This document shows positions 14,931-23,500 of a stretch of 27,240 nt of DNA, one piece after another; positions within the stretch are counted from its first letter, which is position 1; the number at the start of each line of letters is the position of its first letter. Position numbers and translations under genes: made by a program. The stretch lies in assembly GCA_037443885.1 (NCBI GenBank), contig JBBINN010000015.1, positions 1 to 27,240 on the forward strand. The letters are read 5' to 3'. Under the pieces are notes generated by a model. That model worked only from the letters and a program-made list of their open reading frames with translations, had not been told where the DNA came from and ran no database searches. The DNA is from SG8-30 sp037443885. Lineage in GTDB: Bacteria; Pseudomonadota; Gammaproteobacteria; Steroidobacterales; Steroidobacteraceae.

Positions 14931-15788
14931 ATGAGGGTTGCTCTGGTCATGCTGCTGCTGGCGACGCCGGTGCCCGTCGCATCCGCCGCGGCGCCTCGCG
15001 ACGGTCCGCCGCTCGTGGTCGCGCGCTCCGCTCTGTCGGCCCAGCCGGCCGAGTTCTCGGTAGGGCCGGCAGGGCCCTTTAATCGGTGGGCCTTCGATGT
15101 CGAGCGCTTCGATCCGGATGCGGGGCCTGCGCAGGTGACCTGTCGCTATGGCGCGGGTTTCGCCTACCGTTGCGACGCCGCGTTCGCCGACGCGGTGGGA
15201 CCGGGCGGACGCCGCCGGGTGACGGTCACGATTCCGGACTTCGGACGCGACGGGGAAGTGACCGTCCGGTTCGCCACGCCGCAGGGCGTGCACGACGTCG
15301 TGGTGGAGATCGCAAACGTGCCGCAGGTCGTGCATGAGATCGAGGGCCTGTCGCTTTCGGGCGGCAAGGTGGTTACGGGGAGCGACGGGCGCCCTCGACC
15401 CGCCGATCAAATGGTCCGCACGCAGGCGACCAGCATACCGGCGATGGCTACCTCGTCGCTGGGTCTTGCACCGTCCTGTGACCGGCTGTACGCAATCTGG
15501 GTCGGGGCGACCGCGACGGACGCAGTATTCAGCGGCCCGCTGGGGCGGCTGGAAGGCTCGCTCACCGTGTCCCGGCCGGTGGCGCCCGGCAGCCCCGTGA
15601 CGCGCGACAACCTGCCCGAGTGGCTGCTGACTTATCCGCTCGGCGCCAACCGCGTGCAGTTCATAGCCCACTACGAGGTCATCTACCGCGTGGGGACCTG
15701 CGAGGGTCGCCGTCTCAGGGAGGGGCCGGCGACAGGCGCGAGCGGGTCTGTGCATTCGATGCCTCGATCGTCTCCAGCAGCCGCGTGA
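14931..15788 (+). CDS. Secreted protein of unknown function downstream of the sigma factor
   Basis: I do not recognise this 285-residue protein. It has a clear signal peptide (MRVALVMLLLATPVPVASA). A compact beta-rich region follows, with a cysteine pair in CRYGAGFAYRC (about residues 67-77), the strand-like stretches RRRVTVTIPDFG and GEVTVRFATPQGVHDVVVEI, and two more cysteines (LAPSCDRLYAIWVG and VGTCEGRR), giving possible disulfides. The ATG at 14931 is chosen for the signal peptide; GTG 14895 and GTG 14868 are in-frame alternatives, the last overlapping the sigma gene. No strong ribosome-binding site precedes it, so translation may depend on coupling with the sigma gene. Its 3' end overlaps the convergent CadC-like gene by 74 bp. 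It may be a sensor or target linked to the sigma factor, but no known anti-sigma motif is seen. Confidence 0.7.
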   Translation: MRVALVMLLLATPVPVASAAAPRDGPPLVVARSALSAQPAEFSVGPAGPFNRWAFDVERFDPDAGPAQVTCRYGAGFAYRCDAAFADAVGPGGRRRVTVTIPDFGRDGEVTVRFATPQGVHDVVVEIANVPQVVHEIEGLSLSGGKVVTGSDGRPRPADQMVRTQATSIPAMATSSLGLAPSCDRLYAIWVGATATDAVFSGPLGRLEGSLTVSRPVAPGSPVTRDNLPEWLLTYPLGANRVQFIAHYEVIYRVGTCEGRRLREGPATGASGSVHSMPRSSPAAA

Positions 15789-18021
15789 AGCGGTCATCGG
15801 AGCGCAGCGGGGCCAGTGCGGGATCGATTCTCATCCACCAGCCGCGCCGCCAGCCAAGGGCGACGGCGCGCTCGAGCGACTCGAACGCGCCGCGCCGGTC
15901 GCCCTGCTGCGCGCGCAGCGTACCTCGCAGGTAGTGCAGCGCATGCCACGCGTGGCCGCCGGCCTCGACCCGGTCCAGGAACGCCGCGGCCAGCGAGGCG
16001 AGGCGCGCGGCCTCGGCGTCGTCGCCCCGGGCCCGTTCCACGAGCGCCAGCGCGCAGAGCTCGCAATGTCCCCAGCGGGTGCGATAGAGGCCCGGCGGCA
16101 GCACCCGCTCGACCGGCTGCGAGGCCGGCCGCGGGATGGCCGCGAAATGCGCGGCAAGGACTGCATCGTCCGCCGCGAGCGCCAACGACGACGCGTCGGC
16201 GCGCTCCCGCGGCTGCGCCTGATCCGCCGGCAGGGAGCGCAGGGCGTGAATCGCGGCCGCAAGGTCACTGGTGGCAAGGCCGTGGCGGGCCTCGAGAAGC
16301 GCGACGGTCGCCGCGCCGGAGCTCTCGACGAGCAGGCGCATGTGCACGGCCGACTCGTCGGGCATGCCGAGGTCGAGGAGCAGCTGTACCAGCTCTTCGC
16401 GGATGTCGCGACGGTTCGGCGCTCGTTCCAGCGCCTCCTTGTGATGCCGGACGGCCTCTGCGAGGTCACCCTGCGCCCAGGCGTTCAGTCCCATCGCCCA
16501 GAAGCCGTTCGGGATAGCGGGCTGCAGCTCGATGGCGCGCTGGCAGGCAGCATCCGCCGCGGCGTACTGCCCGAGGTTCTGCAGCGTCAGGCAGCGGCGC
16601 ACGTGCATCACCGTGTGCAGAGGGTCGAGCAGGGCGACCTGGTCGTAGGCCTCGAGCGCCTTGCGTGGCTCGCCCGCGTACTCCCGTGCCGCGCCGAGAC
16701 GGAGCCATGCCTCGCCATAGTTCGGATTGATGGACAATGCGCGTTCGAGCGCTTCGATTGCCTCCTCCATGCGCCACTGCTCGGTGAGCAGCACCGCCCA
16801 GGCCGCATAGGCCTCGGCGAGTTCGGGGTCGAGCCGCAGCGCCGCGTCGACTTCCGGCTGAACCAGCGCGGCGGTCTCCTCGAGGTTCCGATGCTCGTAG
16901 TAATGACGCGCCATGTAGGCATCGGCGAGGCCCGCGTGTGCGAGCGCAAAGCCGGGATCCGCCAGCAGGGCCCGCCGGTGGTAATCGATGGCGCGCGCGA
17001 GCGCCTCGGGAGTGCGCTTCTGCTGCTGGAATCGCCCGAGCAGGTAGAGCTCGTAGGCGTTGACGTCGGTGGTCGGCAGGCGCGCCAGCCGGGCCTCGTC
17101 GGCCGGCGCGAGCTGCACCATCAGCGCGTTCACCACGGCGCGGGCGATCTCCGACTGTACTTCCATCGCGTCCCGTGCGGGCCGGTCGAAGGAATTGGCC
17201 CACACCTCGAAGCCGTCGGTGGTGCTCACAAGCTGCACGTTGATGCGAAGCCTCGCGCCGGCGCGCCGCACCGACCCTTCGACCACGTGGCTCACTCCGA
17301 GCTGGCGGCCGATCTCACGCACGTCGGTCGCGCCGTCGGCGAAGCGCGCGCTGGACGTGCGGCCGATGACGCGAGCCCGGGGCACGCGAGCGAGTGAATT
17401 CAGGATCTCGTCGGTGAGCCCGGCGCAGAACGCCTCGTCGGCGTCACCGATGCTCAGGTCCGCGAACGGCAGGACGGCGATGGCGGGCTCGGGGACCGCC
17501 GGCGGTGGCGGCCGGGGCCGCAACGCGAGGCCGGCGGTGGCGATTCCCACCGCTGCCACCAGGACGCCGGCCAACGCCGTAAGGCGCCGCCGGTGCAGGC
17601 TGCGAACCGGGACGGCCCTTTCGCGGCCGGGTGCAACGGCAGCGTCGCCCGCGGGTTCCGGCGCGGTGGCAGCGATGACGGCAGCATCGGCGACGGGCGC
17701 CACGGGTGCCACCAGGCGGTAACCCTTGCGCGATACGGTGGCGATATAGCGCGGCGGGGCATCGCGGTCGCCCAGCTCGCGGCGCAGCTGCGCGATCGCC
17801 TGGTAGACCGAGGACTGGCTCACGACGACCCCGGGCCAGACCCGCTCCAGCAATGTGCCGGTCGGGACGACCTCCCCGGGCCGCTCGGCCAGGCAGCACA
17901 GCAGACGCATCATGCGCGGCTCGAGCTTGACCCGCCGTTCTCCGCAGCGGATCTCGTCCAGCATCGGGTCGACGACCCAGTCGCCTACCCGGAAAGGACC
18001 GGATACGTTGGTCGGACCCAT
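15715..18021 (-). CDS. CadC-like membrane transcriptional regulator with TolB-like and TPR regions
   Basis: The 768-residue protein has an N-terminal OmpR/PhoB-type winged helix-turn-helix (about 8-105: FRVGDWVVDP, LEPRMMRLLCCLAERPGEVV, SSVYQAIAQLRRELGD, RYIATVSRKGYRLVAP). A linker and a single membrane helix (about 147-168, LTALAGVLVAAVGIATAGLAL) follow. The periplasmic part opens with a TolB-N/FlgO-like domain (about 180-285: IAVLPFADLSIGD, EEILNSL-like helix, VSHVVEGSVRRAG, LRINVQLV). At least five TPR-like units run from about 310 to 500, with weaker helices to the end. This is the one-component architecture of CadC-type regulators, which sense outside and bind DNA inside without phosphotransfer. 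I chose ATG 18021 because AGGGA lies about 6 nt upstream and homologous domains start there; the longer frame to 18186 adds an unlikely tail. It is divergent from the CARDB/Calx-beta gene and may regulate it. Confidence 0.92.
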   Translation of the reverse strand: MGPTNVSGPFRVGDWVVDPMLDEIRCGERRVKLEPRMMRLLCCLAERPGEVVPTGTLLERVWPGVVVSQSSVYQAIAQLRRELGDRDAPPRYIATVSRKGYRLVAPVAPVADAAVIAATAPEPAGDAAVAPGRERAVPVRSLHRRRLTALAGVLVAAVGIATAGLALRPRPPPPAVPEPAIAVLPFADLSIGDADEAFCAGLTDEILNSLARVPRARVIGRTSSARFADGATDVREIGRQLGVSHVVEGSVRRAGARLRINVQLVSTTDGFEVWANSFDRPARDAMEVQSEIARAVVNALMVQLAPADEARLARLPTTDVNAYELYLLGRFQQQKRTPEALARAIDYHRRALLADPGFALAHAGLADAYMARHYYEHRNLEETAALVQPEVDAALRLDPELAEAYAAWAVLLTEQWRMEEAIEALERALSINPNYGEAWLRLGAAREYAGEPRKALEAYDQVALLDPLHTVMHVRRCLTLQNLGQYAAADAACQRAIELQPAIPNGFWAMGLNAWAQGDLAEAVRHHKEALERAPNRRDIREELVQLLLDLGMPDESAVHMRLLVESSGAATVALLEARHGLATSDLAAAIHALRSLPADQAQPRERADASSLALAADDAVLAAHFAAIPRPASQPVERVLPPGLYRTRWGHCELCALALVERARGDDAEAARLASLAAAFLDRVEAGGHAWHALHYLRGTLRAQQGDRRGAFESLERAVALGWRRGWWMRIDPALAPLRSDDRFTRLLETIEASNAQTRSRLSPAPP

Positions 18022-18224
18022 ATGATCCCTGGCGTCTGCCGGCGCCATTCCGCCTATACCTTCGGCGCGTGACGGGAAAATGTCCAGCACCGCCGAAAGC
18101 CTCCGTTGGCCGGACCCGCGGCTCGGCCGCGGCGGGCCCGGGCCCATTGGGGGCGTAAAGCCAGTCGTCGTCCGTCGTTCGTTCACGAGTCCGAGCGGCC
18201 GGAGGGTCGCGCAGGAGATCGATC

Positions 18225-19070
18225 ATGACGCGCGCAATCGAGGCGGTTTTGCTCTGCTCCCTGGCGATCTGTGTTTCGGCCCCCGCGGCTGCGCAGATCT
18301 CGCCGAACCAGGGTCCGTCGATCAATATCAAGCTCGTTCCGGACCTGGTGGTCAGCGGGCTCGAGTTCGAGGGTGGCGCGTTCATCGGACCCTGCAATCG
18401 CGTTGCGGTCACCATCCGGAATGCGGGTCAGCGCGCGGTAACGGCACCCGTCACCGTCCGCCTGACGACCGCGATTCCTGTCACGGAGCAGACGCCCATT
18501 TCCGTGGACCGGCAGCATGCGGGCGGGATCGCAGCCGGCGGGTCGGCGACGATACACTTCGACCAGTTCCTGGTCGGACTCGACCCCGCGCAGGTGGCCA
18601 TGACGTTCGCCGCGACTGTCGATCCCTCCAACGAGATCGCGGAGTCGAGCGAGACCAACAACCTCCGCTCGGTTGGCTCGTCGGCACTGGTTCCCGCCCG
18701 CGGTTGTCCGGTCATCTCGGTATCGCCCGCGACCGGGCAGGAAGGGCGCAACCTGCTGTTCCAGGTCTACGCCAACCGCGGCTCGTTCCCCCGCCCGGTG
18801 AGCGTCTCCTACTCAACGGCTTCCGTGAATGCGGCCGAGGGCACGAGCTGCACCAAGGGCGTGGATTACATCGGCAAGAGCGGCACGCTGGAGTTCCCTC
18901 CGGGCCCGCTGCCGCCCGGCGCCGGTCAGGTGTGGGTGGAAACCTGCCTGGATCCGATCGTAGACCGGGACGAGACATTCCAGTTGAGGTTGTCCAGTCC
19001 CGTCAATGCCACCATCCAGCAGTCGCAGGGTCAGGCGACCGGATTGATTCGCGATGTACCGCCGGGCTGA
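18225..19070 (+). CDS. Secreted protein with CARDB and Calx-beta domains
   Basis: The 281-residue protein has a signal peptide (about 1-24, ending APAAAQ). Residues about 38-150 form a CARDB-like Ig fold: LVPDLVVSGLEFEGG opening, VAVTIRNAGQRAVTAPVTVR, and the ending IAESSETNN. Residues about 158-278 match a Calx-beta domain: ISVSPATGQEGRNLLFQVY, the GVDYIGKSGTLEFPPG block, and VWVETCLDPIVDRDETFQLRLSSP with its acidic calcium-binding cluster. Both modules are extracellular and typical of adhesion or matrix proteins; here they make a small two-domain protein. AGGAG at 18213-18217 lies 7 nt before the ATG. The 203-bp region upstream is shared with the divergent CadC-like regulator gene. It converges on the acyl-CoA synthetase gene, and the 46-bp gap between them holds nothing clear. 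Its role is unknown. Confidence 0.86.
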   Translation: MTRAIEAVLLCSLAICVSAPAAAQISPNQGPSINIKLVPDLVVSGLEFEGGAFIGPCNRVAVTIRNAGQRAVTAPVTVRLTTAIPVTEQTPISVDRQHAGGIAAGGSATIHFDQFLVGLDPAQVAMTFAATVDPSNEIAESSETNNLRSVGSSALVPARGCPVISVSPATGQEGRNLLFQVYANRGSFPRPVSVSYSTASVNAAEGTSCTKGVDYIGKSGTLEFPPGPLPPGAGQVWVETCLDPIVDRDETFQLRLSSPVNATIQQSQGQATGLIRDVPPG

Positions 19071-19116
19071 ACGACCCTGCGCGTGGAATATCGTGCGGAA
19101 GCGCTGTACTCTCGGA

Positions 19117-20664
19117 TCAGCCCTGGCCGTATTCTTTCCTTAGCTCGCGCTTCAGCAGCTTGCCGTTCGGATTGCGCGGCAGTTCGGCCCGGAACTCGAT
19201 ACGCGACAGCCGCTGCTGCCTGCCGAGCCGCTGGTTGGCCCAGTCGCGCAGCGCCTCGGCCTCCAGGTCCTCGTGGCCGGGCCGGCGAACGACCAGCCCG
19301 AGCGGCGTCTCGCCCCACTTTTCGTGCGGGATGCCGATCACGCCGCAGTCGAACACCGCCGGATGGTCCTTGAGCACGGCCTCGATGTCGGCCGGAAAGA
19401 TGTTCTGGCCGCCGGAGAGGATCATGTCCTTCTTGCGGTCCACGATGTAGAGATAGCCGTCCTCGTCGAGCCGGCCGACGTCGCCGGTCCTGAGCCATGG
19501 CCGGCCCGCGGAGTCGTGCCACAGCGCCTCGGCGGTGGCGTCGGGCCGGTTGTGGTAGCCACTCATCACGAAGCGCGACCAGCCGACGATCTCGCCGCTC
19601 TCGCCCACGGGCAGCTCGCGGCCATTGTCGTCGATGATCTTCAGATCCGTGCCCGGGATGGGTTTGCCGACCGAGGCCGTCTTCGTCTCCACGTCCTCGG
19701 GATCGAGCGTGGTGATGATGCCCTCCGTCAGGCCGTACAGCTCCGTGAGCTCGCAGGCGAACTCGCGCGCCACGCGACGCTTCAGGTCCACGTGCATCGG
19801 CGAGCCGACCGTGCACATGTGCCTCATCGAGGACAGGTCGAAGCGTCCGAAGGCAGGGTCTTCGATCGCCTTCTGGAAGGTGAGCGGAACCATCGCCACG
19901 TGCGTGCAGCGATGCCGCTCGATGGTCGCGAGAAACTCCCCGGGGTCGAAGTGCTCCATCACGACGATCGCGCCGCCGGCGAGGAAGCTGCAGAGCATCG
20001 CCAGCCAGCTGATGTTCGAGAAGAGCCCGACCGGGCAGATGGCGACCGCGTCGGACCCGTAGCGCAGCGCGATGCCGCAGTCGTAGGCCCACTCGATCCG
20101 TCGCCGGTGGCTGTGGACGATGCCTTTCGGCAGCGCCGTGGTGCCCGAGCTGTAGATGATGTTGCATGGTCCGTCCGGGTCGGGCTCGGCTTGGCAGCGG
20201 GACGAGGGCGCAGCGTCGCGCCACGCGGCGTAGTCGGCGAAGCCTTCGCCGCCGCCGACACAGACGAAGCCACCGGTGACGACCTGCGGCAGTCGCGCGC
20301 GCATCGCGTCGAGCCGCCCGCGCTGGGCGGGGGTCGCGACCACCGCGCGCACCCCGGCGTCGTCGAGCATGCGCTCGATGCCGTCGTCGGAGACGGATAG
20401 GTTGAGCGGCACGACGCAGGCGCCGGCCTTGATGGCGCCGAACATGGCCTCGACCATCTCGAGGCCGTTGTTCATGAGGATGCCGACCGCCTCCCCGGGC
20501 TCGAGGCCGATGCCGGCGAGCGCGTTCGCCACCTGCTCCGTGCGGGCGTCGAACTCGCCCCAGGTGAGCGTGACGTCCCCGCAGGTGACGGCGGGACGGC
20601 GCCGGCGCCAGCGGCCGTTCAGGCGCAGGATGTCGGGGATGAGCGGCGAGGGAGCTGGAATCAA
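19117..20664 (-). CDS. AMP-forming acyl-CoA synthetase (adenylate-forming ligase)
   Basis: The 515-residue enzyme has all core motifs of class I adenylate-forming ligases: the P-loop-like IIYSSGTTALPKG (A3, 171-181), YGLTEG (A5, 310-315), RTGDVGRLDEDGYLYIVDRKKDMI-type A7/A8 segment (392-415), SGGQNIFPADIE (about 417-428) and PRNPNGKLLKRELR (A10) with catalytic Lys at 502. The family activates a carboxylate with ATP and transfers it to CoA. It starts with TTG: CGGAGGA lies about 6 nt upstream, and the ATG just inside that region is in another frame. Its position divergent from the 3HB-oligomer hydrolase, with a shared promoter region, suggests it activates 3-hydroxybutyrate, acetoacetate or a related short acid. 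That substrate is inferred from context. Length is shorter than acetoacetyl-CoA synthetases (about 650 residues) and fits medium/short-chain or generic fatty-acid-CoA ligases. Confidence 0.92.
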   Translation of the reverse strand: MIPAPSPLIPDILRLNGRWRRRRPAVTCGDVTLTWGEFDARTEQVANALAGIGLEPGEAVGILMNNGLEMVEAMFGAIKAGACVVPLNLSVSDDGIERMLDDAGVRAVVATPAQRGRLDAMRARLPQVVTGGFVCVGGGEGFADYAAWRDAAPSSRCQAEPDPDGPCNIIYSSGTTALPKGIVHSHRRRIEWAYDCGIALRYGSDAVAICPVGLFSNISWLAMLCSFLAGGAIVVMEHFDPGEFLATIERHRCTHVAMVPLTFQKAIEDPAFGRFDLSSMRHMCTVGSPMHVDLKRRVAREFACELTELYGLTEGIITTLDPEDVETKTASVGKPIPGTDLKIIDDNGRELPVGESGEIVGWSRFVMSGYHNRPDATAEALWHDSAGRPWLRTGDVGRLDEDGYLYIVDRKKDMILSGGQNIFPADIEAVLKDHPAVFDCGVIGIPHEKWGETPLGLVVRRPGHEDLEAEALRDWANQRLGRQQRLSRIEFRAELPRNPNGKLLKRELRKEYGQG

Positions 20665-20772
20665 GGGGCATCCTCCGGGCGATGCGTGGCCTGGGGCCTG
20701 TCAAGGCAGCGACCGCCGAAGCGTTCACCGGCCCCGGTGCGACGGTAAGGGCTGCGGCCCTGCGCCGCGTCC

Positions 20773-20789
20773 TACGTTAGTACTATTCC
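20773..20789. promoter_or_regulatory. Candidate operator, copy 1 (TACGTTAGTACTATTCC)
   Basis: This 17-bp sequence is identical to 26961-26977 and lies in the 175-bp divergent promoter region between the acyl-CoA synthetase and the 3HB-oligomer hydrolase. Its core TAGTACTA (20778-20785) is a perfect 8-bp palindrome. It is AT-rich in a GC-rich genome and also contains TACTAT, a possible weak -10 element 54 bp before the hydrolase start. A dimeric repressor site overlapping a promoter is the simplest reading; the binding protein is not in the window. Confidence 0.65.
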
Positions 20790-20802
20790 GACTTCGGTCC
20801 GC

Positions 20803-20822
20803 GCTGCCTACAACGAGGCAGC
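20803..20822 (+). other. Hairpin in the leader of the 3HB-oligomer hydrolase
   Basis: GCTGCCT (20803-20809) pairs perfectly with AGGCAGC (20816-20822) around the 6-nt loop ACAACG. It ends 2 nt before the ribosome-binding site GGGAGGAG (20825-20832), so it might influence translation or mRNA stability. Seven-base stems are not rare in GC-rich DNA, so the function is unproven. Confidence 0.4.
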
Positions 20823-20839
20823 CAGGGAGGAGTGACGAC

Positions 20840-22873
20840 ATGACGGGCATCGAGGCGATGGTGGCGGCGGCGGTCGCGTCGGCCGGGCTTGGCGCCCCGG
20901 CGCCCGCGCTGCCGGTGGAGATCGTCGGCATGCCGATCCGGCGTGAGTTCGACGGGCGCGGGGACGACCTGCTGACGGCGGGCCTCGGCCTCGAGGGCCT
21001 GCGCAGCGGCCCGCCGCCGCTCGCCGATCCCCTGCGGCCGACGGCGATCGAGCTGCGCCGCCTCGCCGTCTACAACGCTTACCGCGGCCTCGTGGACGTC
21101 ACCGACGCCGGCGGCTTCGGCCGCCTGTTCGGCGCCCCGCGCGGCCGCCTCGTCGCGGGCGTGGAGATCCTCGCCGCGTTGCGCACGCCGGATGGTGGCG
21201 GCACCACCACCGTCATGCTGCAGGTGCCGGCCGACTTCGACGCGGCGAATCCCTGCCTCGTGGTCGTGTCGTCGTCCGGCTCGCGCGGCATCTACGGCGC
21301 GCTGCCGACGGCGGGCGAGTGGGGCCTGCGCAACCGCTGCGCCGTCGCGCACACGGACAAGGGCACCGGCGTCGGCTTCCTCGACCTCGACAGCGGCACC
21401 GGCTATCGCATCGACCTGATGCCCACGCGGGACCTCGACGATCCGCTGCTGACTTTCCGGACGGCGGAATCAGCGGCCCTCGCGGCCTTCCGCGAACGCC
21501 ATCCGCACCGCGTGGCCGTCAAGCACGCCCACGGCGGGGGCAACCCCGAGAAGGACTGGGGGTTGTACGTCCTGCAGGCGGCGAAGCTGGGCCTCGAGCT
21601 GCTGAATCGCGAGTTCCCCGGGCCGGAGGGCGCGCCGCGCTTTACGCGTGCCAACACGCGCGTGATCGCCGCCGGCGTGTCGAACGGCGGCGGCGCGGTG
21701 CTGCGCGCGGTGGAGCAGGACAGCTGGGGGCTCATCGACGGTGCGGTGGTGTCGGAGCCGAACGCCCAGCCGCGGCCGCTCGCGGGTCTCGCGATCCGCC
21801 AGGGCTCGGGAGCCGCGCTCACGTCCATCGGCCGGCCGCTGTACGACTACGCGACCGAGCTCTACCTCCTGCAGCCGTCCGCGGTGCTCGCGCCCGCCGA
21901 CCCCGCCTCGCCGCTCGCGGCGCTCAATCCCGCCCAGCGTCCGCTGTTGGAGCAGTGGACCGAGGGTCTCGCGCGGCTCGGGCTCGTCAACGGGGAGACG
22001 CCCGAGGAGCGCGCGCACGATGCGCGCCGCCGCCTCGAGGCGGCCGGGATGCTGTCCGGTGCTCTCGAAGGCGGCGCGCTCAACGTGCAGTTCGGCCTGT
22101 GGCCGGCGATCGCCGCGGCCTACGCGAGCGCGCATGGGCGCCTGCCGGTGGAGGAGTCGCCCTGCGGCGTGAGCTATGCCGGGACCGACGCCGCCTTCAA
22201 GCTGCGCGCGCTCACGCCAGCGGAGCTCGCGCGCCTGGCCGCCGACGGCAGCGGGGTGCCGCCGACCGGCGGCGTGCAGCTCGTCACCGAGGTGCCCGGC
22301 GCGGGGACCCTGTTCTCGTCCTTCGGCTCGGTCGAGCTGGCGCGCTGCTTCCGCGCGCTTGCGACCGGCGAGTTGCCCGGCGGCGGCGCGCTGCCCGAGC
22401 CGTTCGCCGCGCTGTCAGGACGCGTGCGCGCCGGCATGGAAGAGGTGCAGATGACCGGGTCGCTGCGCGGCCGGCCCGTGATCATCGTCCACGGCCGGCT
22501 CGATGCACTGATCCCCGTCAATCACACCTCGCGCGCGTATTACGCGCGGCATCGGGCGCTTGGCGAGTCCTCGGCGCGCTATTACGAAGTCGAGCACGGC
22601 CAGCACTTCGACGCTTTCATACCGCTGCTGCCGGGCTATGCCACGTCCTTCGTGCCGCTGCAGCCGCACCTCCTTGCCGCCATGGACCTGTTGAACCGCC
22701 ACCTGCGCGACGGCGCGCCGCTGCCGGCGAGTCAGGTGGTCCGATCGACGCCGCGCAAGGTCGCCGGCTCCGGAGTCGAGCCCCTCGAGGCGCGTCACCT
22801 CGGCAGCTGGAGCGAGTCGGCCGGCGCCAACGCCATGGCTTTCGAGGGGAAGACGCTCGTGGTGCCCGACTGA
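20840..22873 (+). CDS. D-(-)-3-hydroxybutyrate-oligomer hydrolase
   Basis: The 677-residue protein matches the 3HB-oligomer hydrolase family, enzymes that cleave soluble oligomers from PHB breakdown to the monomer. Recognisable elements are PCLVVVSSSGSRGIYGALPTAGEWGLRN (about 138-165 in parts), HTDKGTGVGF (171-180), KHAHGGGNPEKDWG, and the lipase box GVSNGG with nucleophile S281. A later GRPVIIVHGRLDALIPVNHTS segment carries a candidate acid residue, and VEHGQHFDAF a candidate catalytic His. Length is normal for the family (about 670-700). There is no convincing signal peptide, so it is probably cytoplasmic, or exported by another route. Start ATG 20840 is preceded by GGGAGGAG 7 nt upstream; an open frame extends further back but runs antisense to the synthetase gene. 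Together with the PHB depolymerase at 23541-24536 it defines the locus as PHB/3HB degradation. Confidence 0.93.
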   Translation: MTGIEAMVAAAVASAGLGAPAPALPVEIVGMPIRREFDGRGDDLLTAGLGLEGLRSGPPPLADPLRPTAIELRRLAVYNAYRGLVDVTDAGGFGRLFGAPRGRLVAGVEILAALRTPDGGGTTTVMLQVPADFDAANPCLVVVSSSGSRGIYGALPTAGEWGLRNRCAVAHTDKGTGVGFLDLDSGTGYRIDLMPTRDLDDPLLTFRTAESAALAAFRERHPHRVAVKHAHGGGNPEKDWGLYVLQAAKLGLELLNREFPGPEGAPRFTRANTRVIAAGVSNGGGAVLRAVEQDSWGLIDGAVVSEPNAQPRPLAGLAIRQGSGAALTSIGRPLYDYATELYLLQPSAVLAPADPASPLAALNPAQRPLLEQWTEGLARLGLVNGETPEERAHDARRRLEAAGMLSGALEGGALNVQFGLWPAIAAAYASAHGRLPVEESPCGVSYAGTDAAFKLRALTPAELARLAADGSGVPPTGGVQLVTEVPGAGTLFSSFGSVELARCFRALATGELPGGGALPEPFAALSGRVRAGMEEVQMTGSLRGRPVIIVHGRLDALIPVNHTSRAYYARHRALGESSARYYEVEHGQHFDAFIPLLPGYATSFVPLQPHLLAAMDLLNRHLRDGAPLPASQVVRSTPRKVAGSGVEPLEARHLGSWSESAGANAMAFEGKTLVVPD

Positions 22874-22882
22874 AGCGGCGGG

Positions 22883-23461
22883 TCAGAACTTCCAGACGGC
22901 GTAGGCGATCACGAGCAGCGCGACTGTCGCCCAGCCGAGGCCGTCGATGTAACGGCGGATGTGCTGCTCGATCGGCGCGCCGCCGAAGCGCACCAGCGCC
23001 GCGACCAGGAAGAAACGCATCCCGCGGCCGACGACGGAGCCGAGCACGAAGGGTGCGAGGCCCATCTGCGCCGCACCCGCTGCGATCGTGAACACCTTGT
23101 ACGGAATCGGCGTGAAGCCGGCGATGAAGATCGCCCAGAAGCCGTAGCGCCCGAACCAGGCCTGCGCCGTCTCGAAGTGGTGCCAGTAGCCGATGCGGTG
23201 CAGCAGGGGCGTGACGGCCTCGAGCGCGAGCACGCCTATCAGGTAGCCGAGCAGGCCGCCGAGCACCGAAGTCAGCGTCGTGATCGTCGCCAGGCGGACC
23301 CAGCGCGGCGGCTGTGCGAGCGTCATCGGCGCCAGCAGGACATCCGGCGGGATCGGGAAGAACGAGGACTCGGCGAAACTCACGCCGGCCAGATAGCGCT
23401 CGGCATGCCGGTGGCGGCTCCAGGCGAGCGCCTTGTCGTAGAGGGGGGAGAAGATTTTCAC
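22883..23461 (-). CDS. YqaA/DedA-like (SNARE-associated) inner-membrane protein
   Basis: The 192-residue protein belongs to the YqaA branch of the DedA/VTT membrane family. It has the hallmark FAESSFFPIPPDVLLAPM re-entrant segment (about 29-46) and later FIAGFTPIPYKVFTIAAGA (about 111-130), where the acidic and proline residues of the transport motif sit. Several hydrophobic helices surround them (about 57-78, 135-155 and 172-190). DedA-family proteins are linked to membrane-lipid flipping and proton-motive-force homeostasis. The start is GTG at 23461 (VKIFSPLYDKALAWSR), matching where family members begin, although no good ribosome-binding site is visible. It converges with the 3HB-oligomer hydrolase (9-bp gap) and follows the depolymerase gene after a palindromic element. 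A link to PHB metabolism is not established; it may be a bystander. Confidence 0.9.
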   Translation of the reverse strand: MKIFSPLYDKALAWSRHRHAERYLAGVSFAESSFFPIPPDVLLAPMTLAQPPRWVRLATITTLTSVLGGLLGYLIGVLALEAVTPLLHRIGYWHHFETAQAWFGRYGFWAIFIAGFTPIPYKVFTIAAGAAQMGLAPFVLGSVVGRGMRFFLVAALVRFGGAPIEQHIRRYIDGLGWATVALLVIAYAVWKF

Positions 23462-23500
23462 CGCGCGGAGTCTACTGCCTGCCGCGGGGCGGAAAGCGGT

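Noticed and set aside
15934..17397. A 487-codon open frame on the plus strand
   Set aside because: It is antisense to the TPR region of the CadC-like gene and has no protein signature.
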